Assembly: GCA_963663905.2 (NCBI GenBank)
Contig: OY760657.1
Coordinates: forward strand, 5,828,001-5,892,000
DNA length: 64,000 nt
From: Saccharicrinis sp963663905
GTDB lineage: Bacteria > Bacteroidota > Bacteroidia > Bacteroidales > Marinilabiliaceae
Reading direction: 5' to 3'
A program made the translations under genes and the position numbers. Shown here piece by piece: positions 1 to 7,746 of the stretch; within the stretch, counting starts at the first letter, position 1; the number at the start of each line of letters is the position of its first letter. Below the pieces are notes generated by a model, which saw only the letters and a list, made by a program, of their open reading frames with translations, was not told the origin of the DNA and made no database searches.

Positions 1-2
1 TG

Positions 3-608
3 AGGTGTGTTGAAATCGGCCATTATCAGGCCGAAGAGATTGAATACGATTGGAAAAGCATGTATCCATCCTCTAAACAGTCAGATCGTCAAACGTATAA
101 TAAAATGGTTATGGCTGATTCCCCCGGAGCCGAAGCCTACATTGCCAAGCATGGTTTTAGTCAGGAACCTTTTAAAACTATTTATAGGCAGCGTTATAAC
201 TTTACTATAGCCATTGATAGTATATCTCATTCCGATACAGAATTTATTCAATTTGAGTGTTTTAATGGAGAGATGGATACAATGGAGGGCGATGAATTAG
301 AGAATAATTGGTTTAAAACCAAAGCTGTACCTAAAAAAGTGTTTTTTAGATGGCGAGAAGGGGGAGTAGTATATTTTGGGGAAATAGACTTTAACGAAGA
401 TGAAATATTTAAGGCTTTTGCCAGTATACAAAAGGAATGTGAAGAGCAGCCTTTTGTATTAATATTGCAGCCCGATTTTAATACAGGCAAACTAGGCGTT
501 AGTTTAAAAGAGCAGAACTCTGCAAAAGAAACTCCATTAGAAATAGCAATACAAAAAGCAGGGCGTATAGGTAAATCATCAATCCAATATTTTGCAGATA
601 AAAAATAG
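3..608 (+). CDS. Hypothetical protein, 5' end outside window
   Basis: The frame is open from the window edge through codons before the first ATG (position 60), so the true start lies upstream and at least 201 residues are visible. I do not recognise the family. The C-terminal half alternates beta-like stretches (VFFRWREGG, YFGEIDF, FVLILQPDF). No signal peptide or membrane segment is visible, but the N-terminus is missing. It precedes the hydrolase/lipoprotein array on the same strand, so it may be a companion protein of a preceding pair. That role is inferred from context only. Confidence 0.6.
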   Translation, partial: RCVEIGHYQAEEIEYDWKSMYPSSKQSDRQTYNKMVMADSPGAEAYIAKHGFSQEPFKTIYRQRYNFTIAIDSISHSDTEFIQFECFNGEMDTMEGDELENNWFKTKAVPKKVFFRWREGGVVYFGEIDFNEDEIFKAFASIQKECEEQPFVLILQPDFNTGKLGVSLKEQNSAKETPLEIAIQKAGRIGKSSIQYFADKK

Positions 609-809
609 AAAATCAGTCATTTATTTAGGTGTGTTACTAATGGCAGTATGTTTACCTTGAATTCGGATTATGCCGTGCATCCTCTACAACCCTTTTACGA
701 CAGAGAATACGAAAATTCGTAAAAGAGTTTTAAATTGATAGAAGTCTTATATCGTTGTCGAGTTAGTGGCTTTTTGAAGTGAAAAAATGCAAAAGGTTTA
801 ATATATCAA

Positions 810-1784
810 TTGCCTTTTATTGTTTTAGCTTTTACACAACTCACAATTACTATTTTTGTTGCTGAAAATCCTGATTTTAGCAGCATTTTTAATTTAACCA
901 AATGGGTTAAAGGAGATTTGGTGACAACATCTGTTATAACAGGTGCTTATTTATCATATAAATTAGGAAAGTGGGTATACGAAAAAATTACCAATAGCGA
1001 TGAGCCTGAACAGGAAATCCCTTTAAGCCCGTTTCCAATTGAGCAACCAGTTGTTTATCATTTTCATCCTGTGGCTTTTGTGGAGCAGATGAAAAAAATA
1101 AATAACCGCTGTTATTGTTATGAAAAAGGATTGGTAGATAAACCTTGTAGTGGACATGGTAGTTTAATTGAAGAATTCCATTACGAAAAATTATCATCAG
1201 AACTGGATGTTGAGAAAGCAGTTTTTCAAGCTATTGCAATAATTGAATCGGGGGGGAGAAATTCTTTTAATGTTGTCGGAGGTGATAATTATGCAAAGAT
1301 TTTATTCGAACGGCATTATATGTATAGTATTTGTAAAAATGATTTTGGGATGACAACAGGAGAATTAAATCAGTATAAAAATCAATCTCCTGATATTTTT
1401 AATGATCTTTCAGTGTTAAAAGATGATGGGGCGTCATATGGAACAGAATTAGAGCAATATCCTAAATTAACAAGAGCGAAAGAGATAAATTATAGTGCAG
1501 CTGTTCAAAGTTGTTCTTGGGGTAAGTTTCAGGTTATGGGTAAGTATTTTAATAAAGGTTATGAAAGTATTGAGGATTTTGAGAAAGCAATGAATCAATG
1601 TGAATTGCAACAGTATTATTATTTTAAAATTTATCTTGAAAAAATTGGAGGAACATCAATGATTAAGGCTATGCGAGACAAAGATTGGAATAAAATAGCA
1701 AGATTATATAATGGACCAAATTATACTGCTAATAATTACCATACAAAGATGGAATCAGAATATAATAAACTAAAATCAGAATAA
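810..1784 (+). CDS. N-acetylmuramidase-domain protein (PF11860-like), putative cell-wall effector
   Basis: Residues of about 130-320 look like the N-acetylmuramidase family that cleaves peptidoglycan: an early catalytic-type Glu in AIIESGG (about 140-146), then FERHYMY, SCSWGKFQVMG and a C-terminal YNGPNY...YHTKM block. The first 60 residues hold hydrophobic stretches followed by a linker ending in PVAFVEQMK. No ATG is available. The frame opens after a TGA at 780 and the only plausible start is TTG at 810, so the gene may be 5'-truncated from a larger modular protein. The stop codon directly abuts the ATG of the next gene, suggesting coupled translation. By analogy with secreted lysozyme effectors it may act on rival cell walls. 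The delivery route is unknown. Confidence 0.7.
   Translation: MPFIVLAFTQLTITIFVAENPDFSSIFNLTKWVKGDLVTTSVITGAYLSYKLGKWVYEKITNSDEPEQEIPLSPFPIEQPVVYHFHPVAFVEQMKKINNRCYCYEKGLVDKPCSGHGSLIEEFHYEKLSSELDVEKAVFQAIAIIESGGRNSFNVVGGDNYAKILFERHYMYSICKNDFGMTTGELNQYKNQSPDIFNDLSVLKDDGASYGTELEQYPKLTRAKEINYSAAVQSCSWGKFQVMGKYFNKGYESIEDFEKAMNQCELQQYYYFKIYLEKIGGTSMIKAMRDKDWNKIARLYNGPNYTANNYHTKMESEYNKLKSE
1068..1094 (+). repeat. 27-bp direct repeat, copy 1 (encodes PVAFVEQMK)
   Basis: The 27 bases starting CCTGTGGCTTTTGTGGAGCA are identical to those at 2697-2723. Both lie just before the hydrolase domain of their gene and are read in the same frame. This suggests a shared linker through which domains have been swapped. 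Confidence 0.85.
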
Positions 1785-2675
1785 ATGAGGGTTGTATATT
1801 TAGTTGTTCTTTTTTGGACATTCGTTATTTCTTTACTAGCGAAAGGAGCTGATAATATCGTTATATCAAAGGATTTTAATAATGATTCATTGGTAGATAG
1901 TTTAGTTTATGATCCAAGTTCGGGAGTCTCTGTATTTTATATAAGTAATATTAATAAATCAGAGAATGTTATTACTAGTGATTTCATAAAGAATATACAT
2001 GATTTTAATAACCTAGATATTGAAAATACATTTGTTGATGTGAATATTGATGAGGAAAATCAAATCACTTTTGAAATAGAAATGACGGGAAGAGGGGAGT
2101 ATTATGAATCGTTTTGTTTTATTTATAATGTTAATAATATAAATCTTATAAAAATTGAATCAAGTTCAATAAATAAAAATGATTTTGATGGATTTTCTCA
2201 GAAATGTCAGTATGTTCCTGTTGATCCAATTAAAATAGAGTTATTTGATTATAAGTTAATAAATAGTATATTCCATGATGAAAAAAAATGTACAAATAGG
2301 TTTTTAATAAAAAGATCATTTGAAGAAATATATGATAGAGTAAAAATTAAAAAAACAATAGAATATCCTACATATGATAGACTTGCTTATTATTTGAATG
2401 AATATAGATTAGCTTCAAATACTTTAAGGCAATATAATGATATAGCTTATTATTTAGAACAAGGAGAATCGTTTAAAGAATCATTATATATCTTACAAAA
2501 AATAATTGAAGAATTTCCCAACCGTACAGTAGCCTACATAAACCTTGGTGATGCCTATTGGGGGTTAGATAATAAAGATAAAGCAAAAGAAGCTTATGAA
2601 AAGTATATCTTGTTAATGAAATCCAACGGTAAGCAAAGCAAAATACCCCAACAGATTTATGATAGAGTAAAATAA
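1785..2675 (+). CDS. Secreted protein with C-terminal TPR-like helices, candidate immunity partner
   Basis: The 296-residue product starts with a signal peptide-like segment (VVYLVVLFWTFVISLLAKG). Residues of about 215-285 form TPR-like helical pairs (YILQKIIEEFPN, AYINLGDAYWGL, KAKEAYEKYI). The middle is unrecognised beta-rich sequence. The ATG follows the muramidase stop codon with no gap and its own stop abuts the next ATG, so the three genes are probably co-translated. A periplasmic partner encoded directly after a peptidoglycan hydrolase is the usual position for an immunity protein. The function is inferred from position only. Confidence 0.65.
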   Translation: MRVVYLVVLFWTFVISLLAKGADNIVISKDFNNDSLVDSLVYDPSSGVSVFYISNINKSENVITSDFIKNIHDFNNLDIENTFVDVNIDEENQITFEIEMTGRGEYYESFCFIYNVNNINLIKIESSSINKNDFDGFSQKCQYVPVDPIKIELFDYKLINSIFHDEKKCTNRFLIKRSFEEIYDRVKIKKTIEYPTYDRLAYYLNEYRLASNTLRQYNDIAYYLEQGESFKESLYILQKIIEEFPNRTVAYINLGDAYWGLDNKDKAKEAYEKYILLMKSNGKQSKIPQQIYDRVK

Positions 2676-3149
2676 ATGGAGCAGGTTATAAAACCTCCTG
2701 TGGCTTTTGTGGAGCAGATGAAACGTGCTTATGATGTTATTACATTAAAGATTGCAAAAGAAATTGCATTAAAGGTGTCTGGCGCTTATGAAGGTAAAAA
2801 TCCTAGTTATAGTAGTTTAGGCGATAATTTTGATGAACAAGGAATGTCTTGGGGTATAATACAATATAACTTTGGACAAAATATACTAGGGCCATTATTA
2901 TTGAAAATGAAATCAAAGGGTGAACAAAAATTCAATGAGTGCTTTGTAGATTCTAATGATTTAGAATCCTTAAATACAGCTTTAGCAGGTTCTATTCAGG
3001 ATCAAATTAATTGGGCTGTTAATATGCAAGAAAACCCTCAGCTGGTGGATTTAGCGAAGCGTAATCCGTGTAATAAGCACCATACAAATCCAATGGAATT
3101 TACGATTAAGAAAAGTTATAACTCATGGAGTTATTTGTCAGGATTTTAA
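2676..3149 (+). CDS. Short lysozyme-like protein with shared PVAFVEQMK leader
   Basis: The 157-residue protein begins with about 20 residues carrying the same PVAFVEQMK leader as the muramidase at 810. It continues with AYEGKNPSYSSLG, NFDEQGMSWGIIQYNFGQN and LGPLLLKM. This order (Glu, then a G-S-x-G-x-x-Q-x-N-x-G-Q stretch) resembles peptidoglycan-hydrolase domains of phage and effector proteins as I remember them. The Glu in YEGK would be the catalytic acid. No signal peptide is visible. It is short for a hydrolase, so the C-terminus may be truncated. About 270 bp of degraded-looking sequence follows before the next lipoprotein gene. Confidence 0.6.
   Translation: MEQVIKPPVAFVEQMKRAYDVITLKIAKEIALKVSGAYEGKNPSYSSLGDNFDEQGMSWGIIQYNFGQNILGPLLLKMKSKGEQKFNECFVDSNDLESLNTALAGSIQDQINWAVNMQENPQLVDLAKRNPCNKHHTNPMEFTIKKSYNSWSYLSGF
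2697..2723 (+). repeat. 27-bp direct repeat, copy 2 (encodes PVAFVEQMK)
   Basis: This is a perfect copy of 1068-1094, in frame near the start of the second hydrolase-like gene. Confidence 0.85.
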
Positions 3150-3298
3150 ATCCGGTTTTTCATATAAGCAACCAATAGCAGACTCTAATATTCACTAGTG
3201 CAAATATGGCAGTGTTACTTAATTGGGATTGGAAGGATAGTTTATTAAAAACCGGAATACAATTCCTACAATAATACAAAAGAGCCACAGCCTATTGA

Positions 3299-3424
3299 TT
3301 TGTGAGTCTGGGATTTGATTTACAGCATGGTTATTTCACGGAAAACATTTCCGCGCGTACAAGAGCATCGGCAGATAAAATAGAGCAGATCAATATCTCA
3401 TTAATTATAAAAATAATAACATGA
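3299..3424 (+). pseudogene. Possible 3' remnant of a lost gene
   Basis: A 41-codon frame follows the TGA at 3296. It includes LQHGYFTEN and SARTRASADKIEQ, uses GCG/CGC/CGT codons that look richer in GC than the surroundings, and ends in an ATGA overlap with the lipoprotein gene at 3421. The overlap is what one expects of the tail of an upstream cistron whose front has been lost. No homology is recognised. The rest of 3150-3298 contains no gene that I can see. Confidence 0.3.
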
Positions 3425-4701
3425 TAACAAAACAAAGCTTGATTAAATTTTTATCGATCTTTTTGTGGTTTTCAATTTTGGCTTGTTCTCCTGAATATAA
3501 TGAAGATGATTCAAAAAGGATTAAGGAACTGGAGGAACAATGTACAGAGTATGAGGAACAAATTGAATCATTTAAAAATAAGAGTCAGAAGTCTACAGAT
3601 AGTCTTAAATTAGAAAACGAGAAACTCCAATTTCAAAAAGATTCTATTACATCAAAATATAATCAACTTGTAAATATAAACCTATTTCAATCTTCTGATG
3701 ACTATATTTATAAAAAATATACAAAAGGTTTGCCTATAGAAGCAAAAGCAAAAGATGAATATTGGGATAGAGGATTCTATTATGCATCTGAAAAAGAAGG
3801 TGAGATGTTATATCACGTTACCACAGGTTTACGTAACGATTCAATTTATTTTTTATTTATGGGTATTGTTATGGAGAAAGAATTAAGCCAACCTGCATAT
3901 GCAAAAATTTATGAGTTAAATGAGGATAAGGAAATATTTGTAATAGATTCATTTAAATTTATCATGCCTACTTTTATATCACGACCAGAAATTAGTTATT
4001 ATTTGGAAGATTTTTCACATAGGAACAATGATAATCTAATAATTAATGGTGGAACATTGTACTATTACAAAGAAACGGAAGAAAGACTATGGGAAGATAC
4101 TTATCTGGATACATGGCAAAAGAGGGAGTGTTATTCATATTCTATTGGATCAAAAAACGAGCCTTTAAAATTAAAGGGATTTTATTTTTCAAATAATGTA
4201 CAAGAGGGAACTGGTACATATCAATTCTTAATTAGTCCTGCTAAGTCTTTACTTGTTAGTAACTTTTGTTCCAGCTTGGATTTTTATCATATTGCTAATT
4301 GGAATAATGCATTGGTTTCTATTTTTGGTAAAGGTGACATAAATACATATCGGAATGAATCGATATATAAGCCTTTAGGTTTTGATTTCGATTCAACTTT
4401 TAATGCTTATAATAAAAGCATTCTTGACAGTGCTAATTCAGACTTGCATGATGATGAATCCCCAATAATTGGTGGATTTTGCTGGCATCCCCAAAAAAAT
4501 ATTGTATACTTTGACAATAGTGGTGTTTGTTATGCTTGTATTTGGAAGGTAGATTTAGATAATAGTAGTATTGAAAAGATAGTACCTGAACATGAAGCTA
4601 TCCATCCTCACTTTTTTGCAACAGCCACAAATGAGTATGTGGCTTATGTTGAGGAGAATAAAATCATGCTAAGTAAAGTCCCTGAAGACATAGAGGAGTA
4701 G
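3421..4701 (+). CDS. Lipoprotein with N-terminal coiled coil
   Basis: The 426-residue product has a lipoprotein signal peptide with lipobox ILAC (Cys22), a coiled coil at about 30-85 (heptads such as RIKELEEQCTEYEEQIESF), then about 340 residues with no recognised domain. Repeated aromatic strands suggest a beta-propeller-like or beta-sandwich body. It follows a hydrolase-like gene and is itself followed by another, so it fits the position of a membrane-anchored periplasmic immunity protein. Sequence alone does not prove this. Confidence 0.65.
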   Translation: MITKQSLIKFLSIFLWFSILACSPEYNEDDSKRIKELEEQCTEYEEQIESFKNKSQKSTDSLKLENEKLQFQKDSITSKYNQLVNINLFQSSDDYIYKKYTKGLPIEAKAKDEYWDRGFYYASEKEGEMLYHVTTGLRNDSIYFLFMGIVMEKELSQPAYAKIYELNEDKEIFVIDSFKFIMPTFISRPEISYYLEDFSHRNNDNLIINGGTLYYYKETEERLWEDTYLDTWQKRECYSYSIGSKNEPLKLKGFYFSNNVQEGTGTYQFLISPAKSLLVSNFCSSLDFYHIANWNNALVSIFGKGDINTYRNESIYKPLGFDFDSTFNAYNKSILDSANSDLHDDESPIIGGFCWHPQKNIVYFDNSGVCYACIWKVDLDNSSIEKIVPEHEAIHPHFFATATNEYVAYVEENKIMLSKVPEDIEE

Positions 4702-4836
4702 AGTAAACTTGAATTATATAAGATAATGGAGGATAAAAAGAATACTAATCAGGATAAATCTCAAAGAGAGCCGAATGCTATTGAGTTGGAGATTATTAAT
4801 TGCTAACTTAATGACATTGTACGCGCGGCAGCGAGG

Positions 4837-5445
4837 GTGTGTAATCTTATTAAAGGTAAGGAAAATTCATACTTATATGAAGCTATTCCTTCAAGTTGGG
4901 GGAAAGATGAAAAGATGAAAATGGCAAATAATCTAATGGCAGTTTTTGCATGGGAAAGCGGAGGAACTTTTAGAACTGATGCTCCTAATCTTGCAAATTC
5001 AGGGGGTACAGGTTTGATTCAATTTATGCCTAGTACTGCAAAAGCATTATTAGGAAAAGATGTTACAATTGAAGAAGTAAAAAATTATTGGGGGAAGAAT
5101 AAAACTCTTAAAAGAGTAAAAGAATTTGCAGAGATGACAGTTCTTCAACAATTAGAATATGTTCGTAAACACTTTCGTCCATTAAAAGGTAAATCTGTTG
5201 AATTTGTTGATTTTTATTTGCAGGTTCTTTTTCCAGCTTCATCAGGTAAATCAAATCATGTGGTTTTTAGTAAAGAAGGGGTAGGTTTGGATGAAAATGA
5301 AAGTGAAAACATAAGGGATTTAAGGATAGAGGCTTATGAGTCTAATAAAGGTATGGATTCAAATAAGGACGGTGAAATGTGGAAAAGTGAAATTAAAGAA
5401 AATGTTCAAAAATATCTTACAGAAGGTGAAAAATATAGAAACTAA
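4837..5445 (+). CDS. Lytic transglycosylase-like (SLT/goose-type fold) protein, 5' end disrupted
   Basis: AVFAWESGGTF (catalytic-type Glu followed by S-G-G) and SGGTGLIQFMPSTAK are the signature of the lytic transglycosylase/lysozyme superfamily, which cleaves the peptidoglycan glycan strand. The C-terminal part has an EF-hand-like DSNKDGEMW. The start is unclear. GTG at 4837 is the first conventional start, but the frame is readable back to LNDIVRAAARV just after a TAA at 4804. Before that stop, the same frame runs from an ATG at 4726 (MEDKKNTNQDK...). The gene is therefore probably broken by an in-frame TAA or N-terminally shortened. A lipoprotein gene begins 10 nt downstream. Confidence 0.65.
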   Translation: MCNLIKGKENSYLYEAIPSSWGKDEKMKMANNLMAVFAWESGGTFRTDAPNLANSGGTGLIQFMPSTAKALLGKDVTIEEVKNYWGKNKTLKRVKEFAEMTVLQQLEYVRKHFRPLKGKSVEFVDFYLQVLFPASSGKSNHVVFSKEGVGLDENESENIRDLRIEAYESNKGMDSNKDGEMWKSEIKENVQKYLTEGEKYRN

Positions 5446-5455
5446 AAATAATGTT

Positions 5456-5881
5456 ATGAAAACAACTGTTGAGTTATTAATATTAACGTTTTTGTTGTCC
5501 TGTAATGCTCAAAAAACTAGCGATAAAAACAGTTCTAAATTTGATGGAGTATATTCAGTGAATATAGAATTAGGAGATAATAATAAAAAAATGGATGGTA
5601 TTGATGGTAGCATGCTTTATAACTATTCGCTTAAAATAGATAATGATACAACTGTTTTTACTGGGATTGGGCATATGGTCTATTTTGTTGACGAATGTCT
5701 AAATAAGATAATTTCAGACACTCTTTTTATTTATTATAATAAAACAAAGGAAGGTTTTAGTTATAATGAAAATTTAAATCCAGTATTAAAAATGTATATG
5801 ATTAATGATGATTATTATATTGATAGTTATGCAATAGAATCTGATGCAAATGAAAAAATAAAACTAATTAAAGATAAGTAA
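5456..5881 (+). CDS. Small lipoprotein, candidate immunity partner
   Basis: I chose the ATG at 5456 because it gives a clean lipoprotein signal peptide (MKTTVELLILTFLLSC, Cys16). The longer frame from 5336 merely overlaps the preceding gene. The mature part of about 125 residues is unrecognised. It has repeated aromatic/acidic strands such as MYMINDDYYIDSY. It lies 10 nt after the transglycosylase-like gene, the same hydrolase-then-lipoprotein order seen twice upstream. Confidence 0.6.
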   Translation: MKTTVELLILTFLLSCNAQKTSDKNSSKFDGVYSVNIELGDNNKKMDGIDGSMLYNYSLKIDNDTTVFTGIGHMVYFVDECLNKIISDTLFIYYNKTKEGFSYNENLNPVLKMYMINDDYYIDSYAIESDANEKIKLIKDK

Positions 5882-5991
5882 CTGAAAAAGAGCAATTATA
5901 TGAATGCTTAACAAAAGTAGAATATGTAAGTGTAACTCTGTCTGATTGATTTATAGACACTATCTCATTAAGTTCTCTATTCAGAAAAACT

Positions 5992-6029
5992 GAGTGCCTA
6001 ACACTCATTGCTTTGTGCATTAGGCTCTC
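5992..6029. terminator. Bidirectional intrinsic terminator
   Basis: Arms GAGTGCCTAA (5992-6001) and TTAGGCTCTC (6020-6029) pair at 9 of 10 positions. T-rich tracts flank both sides (TTCTTTTTA to the right, and CAGTTTTTC when read leftwards). It sits between convergent genes ending at 5881 and 6040. Confidence 0.6.
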
Positions 6030-6039
6030 TGCTTTCTTT

Positions 6040-6924
6040 TTATCCTATGATTATTGAAGTCATACTAAGACTGCCGGCAATCATTTTATCATTAAAAAAT
6101 GAAATTTCATCTTTATCGTTTTTCAATGCAATGGCGTATATCATAGGCAAATAATGTTCGGGTGTTGGTATCGACATTTGAAAACCACTACCTAAAGATC
6201 GGTAGTTGGTTAACTGCTTGTAATTACCATTAATAATAAGTTGTTTAACCTTTTCATTGGTTTCAGTTGCCCAATCAAATCCATAACCTGCCACATTCAT
6301 TTTATCCCAGGCCACCATTCGTAAATTATGCACTATGTTTCCGCTGCCAATAATAAGCACCCCTTTTTCTCTAAGCCACGACAATTCTTTTGCTAAATCG
6401 TAATGGTATTGCGGACTTTGATAATAATCCAGGCTCATTTCCAGAACCGGAATATTCGCTTCCGGGTATAAGTGTTTAATAACCGACCATGCACCATGAT
6501 CCAGCCCCCAGTTATCGTCTAACCCGATTTGTACCGATTTAATGTTGTTTTTAATTTCGTTAGCCAAATCCGGATTTCCGGGTGCCGGGTATTGTACATC
6601 AAATAAAGCTTTAGGAAATCCTCCAAAATCATGAATTGTTTTTGGATGTTGCATGGCGGTAACATAAGTGCCTTTGGTTTCCCAGTGAGCCGAAATACAT
6701 AAAATAGCCTGAGGAGTTGGAATTTTTTCTTTAATGTCTCTAAAGCCCTGAACAAACTCATTTTCGTCAATGGCATTCATCGGACTGCCATGCCCCAAAA
6801 ACAACACAGGCATTTTTTCTGTGTTGCTTAGGGAATTAGCTAGTTTATTTAATGCATTTACTTTCATCTGACTTGAAATTAATGGCATGAGGGCTAATGT
6901 TTTTAAAAAGTCCTTACGCTTCAT
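6040..6924 (-). CDS. ygiD: LigB-family extradiol dioxygenase (4,5-DOPA dioxygenase type)
   Basis: The 294 residues cover the whole LigB/YgiD family length. Recognisable blocks are LFLGHGSPMNAI, CISAHWETKG, GLDHGAWSV and GSGNIVHNL, which carry the metal-binding His and Glu residues. YgiD-type enzymes open the catechol ring of DOPA using a divalent metal. The first 25 residues (KRKDFLKTLALMPLISS) resemble an export signal, as often seen in Bacteroidota members. It lies 19 nt downstream of the YceI gene on the same strand and probably shares its transcript. The family call is firm, the natural substrate is not. Confidence 0.85.
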   Translation of the reverse strand: MKRKDFLKTLALMPLISSQMKVNALNKLANSLSNTEKMPVLFLGHGSPMNAIDENEFVQGFRDIKEKIPTPQAILCISAHWETKGTYVTAMQHPKTIHDFGGFPKALFDVQYPAPGNPDLANEIKNNIKSVQIGLDDNWGLDHGAWSVIKHLYPEANIPVLEMSLDYYQSPQYHYDLAKELSWLREKGVLIIGSGNIVHNLRMVAWDKMNVAGYGFDWATETNEKVKQLIINGNYKQLTNYRSLGSGFQMSIPTPEHYLPMIYAIALKNDKDEISFFNDKMIAGSLSMTSIIIG

Positions 6925-6943
6925 ATTAAACCGATTTACAAAA

Positions 6944-7477
6944 TTAAACTTCCTTTACAAACTGAACTTCTCCTTCAATACGAACTTCATCACTTACCAA
7001 TACACCCCCTGTTTCCAGTGCTGCATTCCAGTTAAGGCCCCAATCTTTTCTGTTGATTTTTGCTTTAAATGAAAAACCAGCTTTTTCGTTGCCCCAAGGG
7101 TCTTTATTTGTACCACCAAACTCAACATCAAGGGTAATTTCTTTGCTAACATCTTTAATGGTTAAAATACCTGTTAGTTTAAATTCATCCTCTTCAGTTT
7201 TCTTTACGCCTGTACTTTCAAAGGTCATTTCCTTGTAGTTTTCAACATCAAAGAAATCGGCACTCTTAAGGTGATTATCACGATCCGTTGTGTTGGTGAA
7301 AATGGATTCAGTTGATACAACAGCTTTTACCTTAGGATCTAACAAACTTTCACCTTCAATTGTTGCTGAAAATTCTTTAAACTCACCTTTTACGTTTGTG
7401 ATCATAAGGTGTTTAACTTTAAATAATAATTCACTATGTGTAGGGTCTAATACCCATTTTGTTACTTTAGTTTCCAT
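6944..7477 (-). CDS. YceI family protein
   Basis: The product has the YceI lipocalin-like signature: WVLDPTHSELLFKVKHLMI at the start, then VSTESIFT, FFDVENYKEMTF, a GILTIKDVSKEITL block, KAGFSFKAKINRKDWGL and the C-terminal strand VRIEGEVQF. YceI proteins form an extended beta-barrel that binds polyisoprenoid-like lipids. No signal peptide is visible, so this copy may be cytoplasmic. I prefer the ATG at 7477 because an A-rich leader precedes it. An alternative in-frame ATG lies at 7501. It is the first gene of a likely two-gene operon with the dioxygenase. Confidence 0.85.
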   Translation of the reverse strand: METKVTKWVLDPTHSELLFKVKHLMITNVKGEFKEFSATIEGESLLDPKVKAVVSTESIFTNTTDRDNHLKSADFFDVENYKEMTFESTGVKKTEEDEFKLTGILTIKDVSKEITLDVEFGGTNKDPWGNEKAGFSFKAKINRKDWGLNWNAALETGGVLVSDEVRIEGEVQFVKEV

Positions 7478-7525
7478 TTTGTTATTGTTTTTAACCTGCA
7501 TTATGTATTACAACTTCGTTATGAA

Positions 7526-7630
7526 CATTGAAAGTGCAATAAAACAAGGCTTCAATGAGACGAGGCATAGCATCGTTCTGTTGAGTTGAAGTGAATCAAC
7601 GTAGTATCTTGTTTTGAAGTAATTTCAATG
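7526..7630. repeat. Long imperfect inverted repeat upstream of yceI
   Basis: The left arm 7526-7548 (CATTGAAAGTGCAATAAAAC...) pairs with the right arm 7608-7630 (CTTGTTTTGAAGTAATTTCA...), with a short mismatched internal stretch. The enclosed 59 bases could fold further. It lies in the leader of the YceI gene. It could be a cruciform-forming mobile remnant or a regulatory hairpin. Confidence 0.5.
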
Positions 7631-7746
7631 TGCAATAGAATTTTTAATTCATATTGCAGGTTTGGTTATTAATTAATGATTACAATACAAAAGTGGGCAG
7701 AATAGTGAAGCGGGTGGTATCAGTATTCGGAAAGAGAGTTGTACTT

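Noticed and set aside
4804..4806. Programmed readthrough or selenocysteine at the TAA in the transglycosylase-like gene
   Set aside because: TAA is not a selenocysteine codon and no readthrough context or downstream structure is evident. A simple nonsense change or restart is more likely.
5336..5455. Longer N-terminus for the small lipoprotein
   Set aside because: It would overlap the preceding gene by about 110 nt in another frame and bury the lipoprotein signal peptide. The ATG at 5456 gives a proper lipobox.
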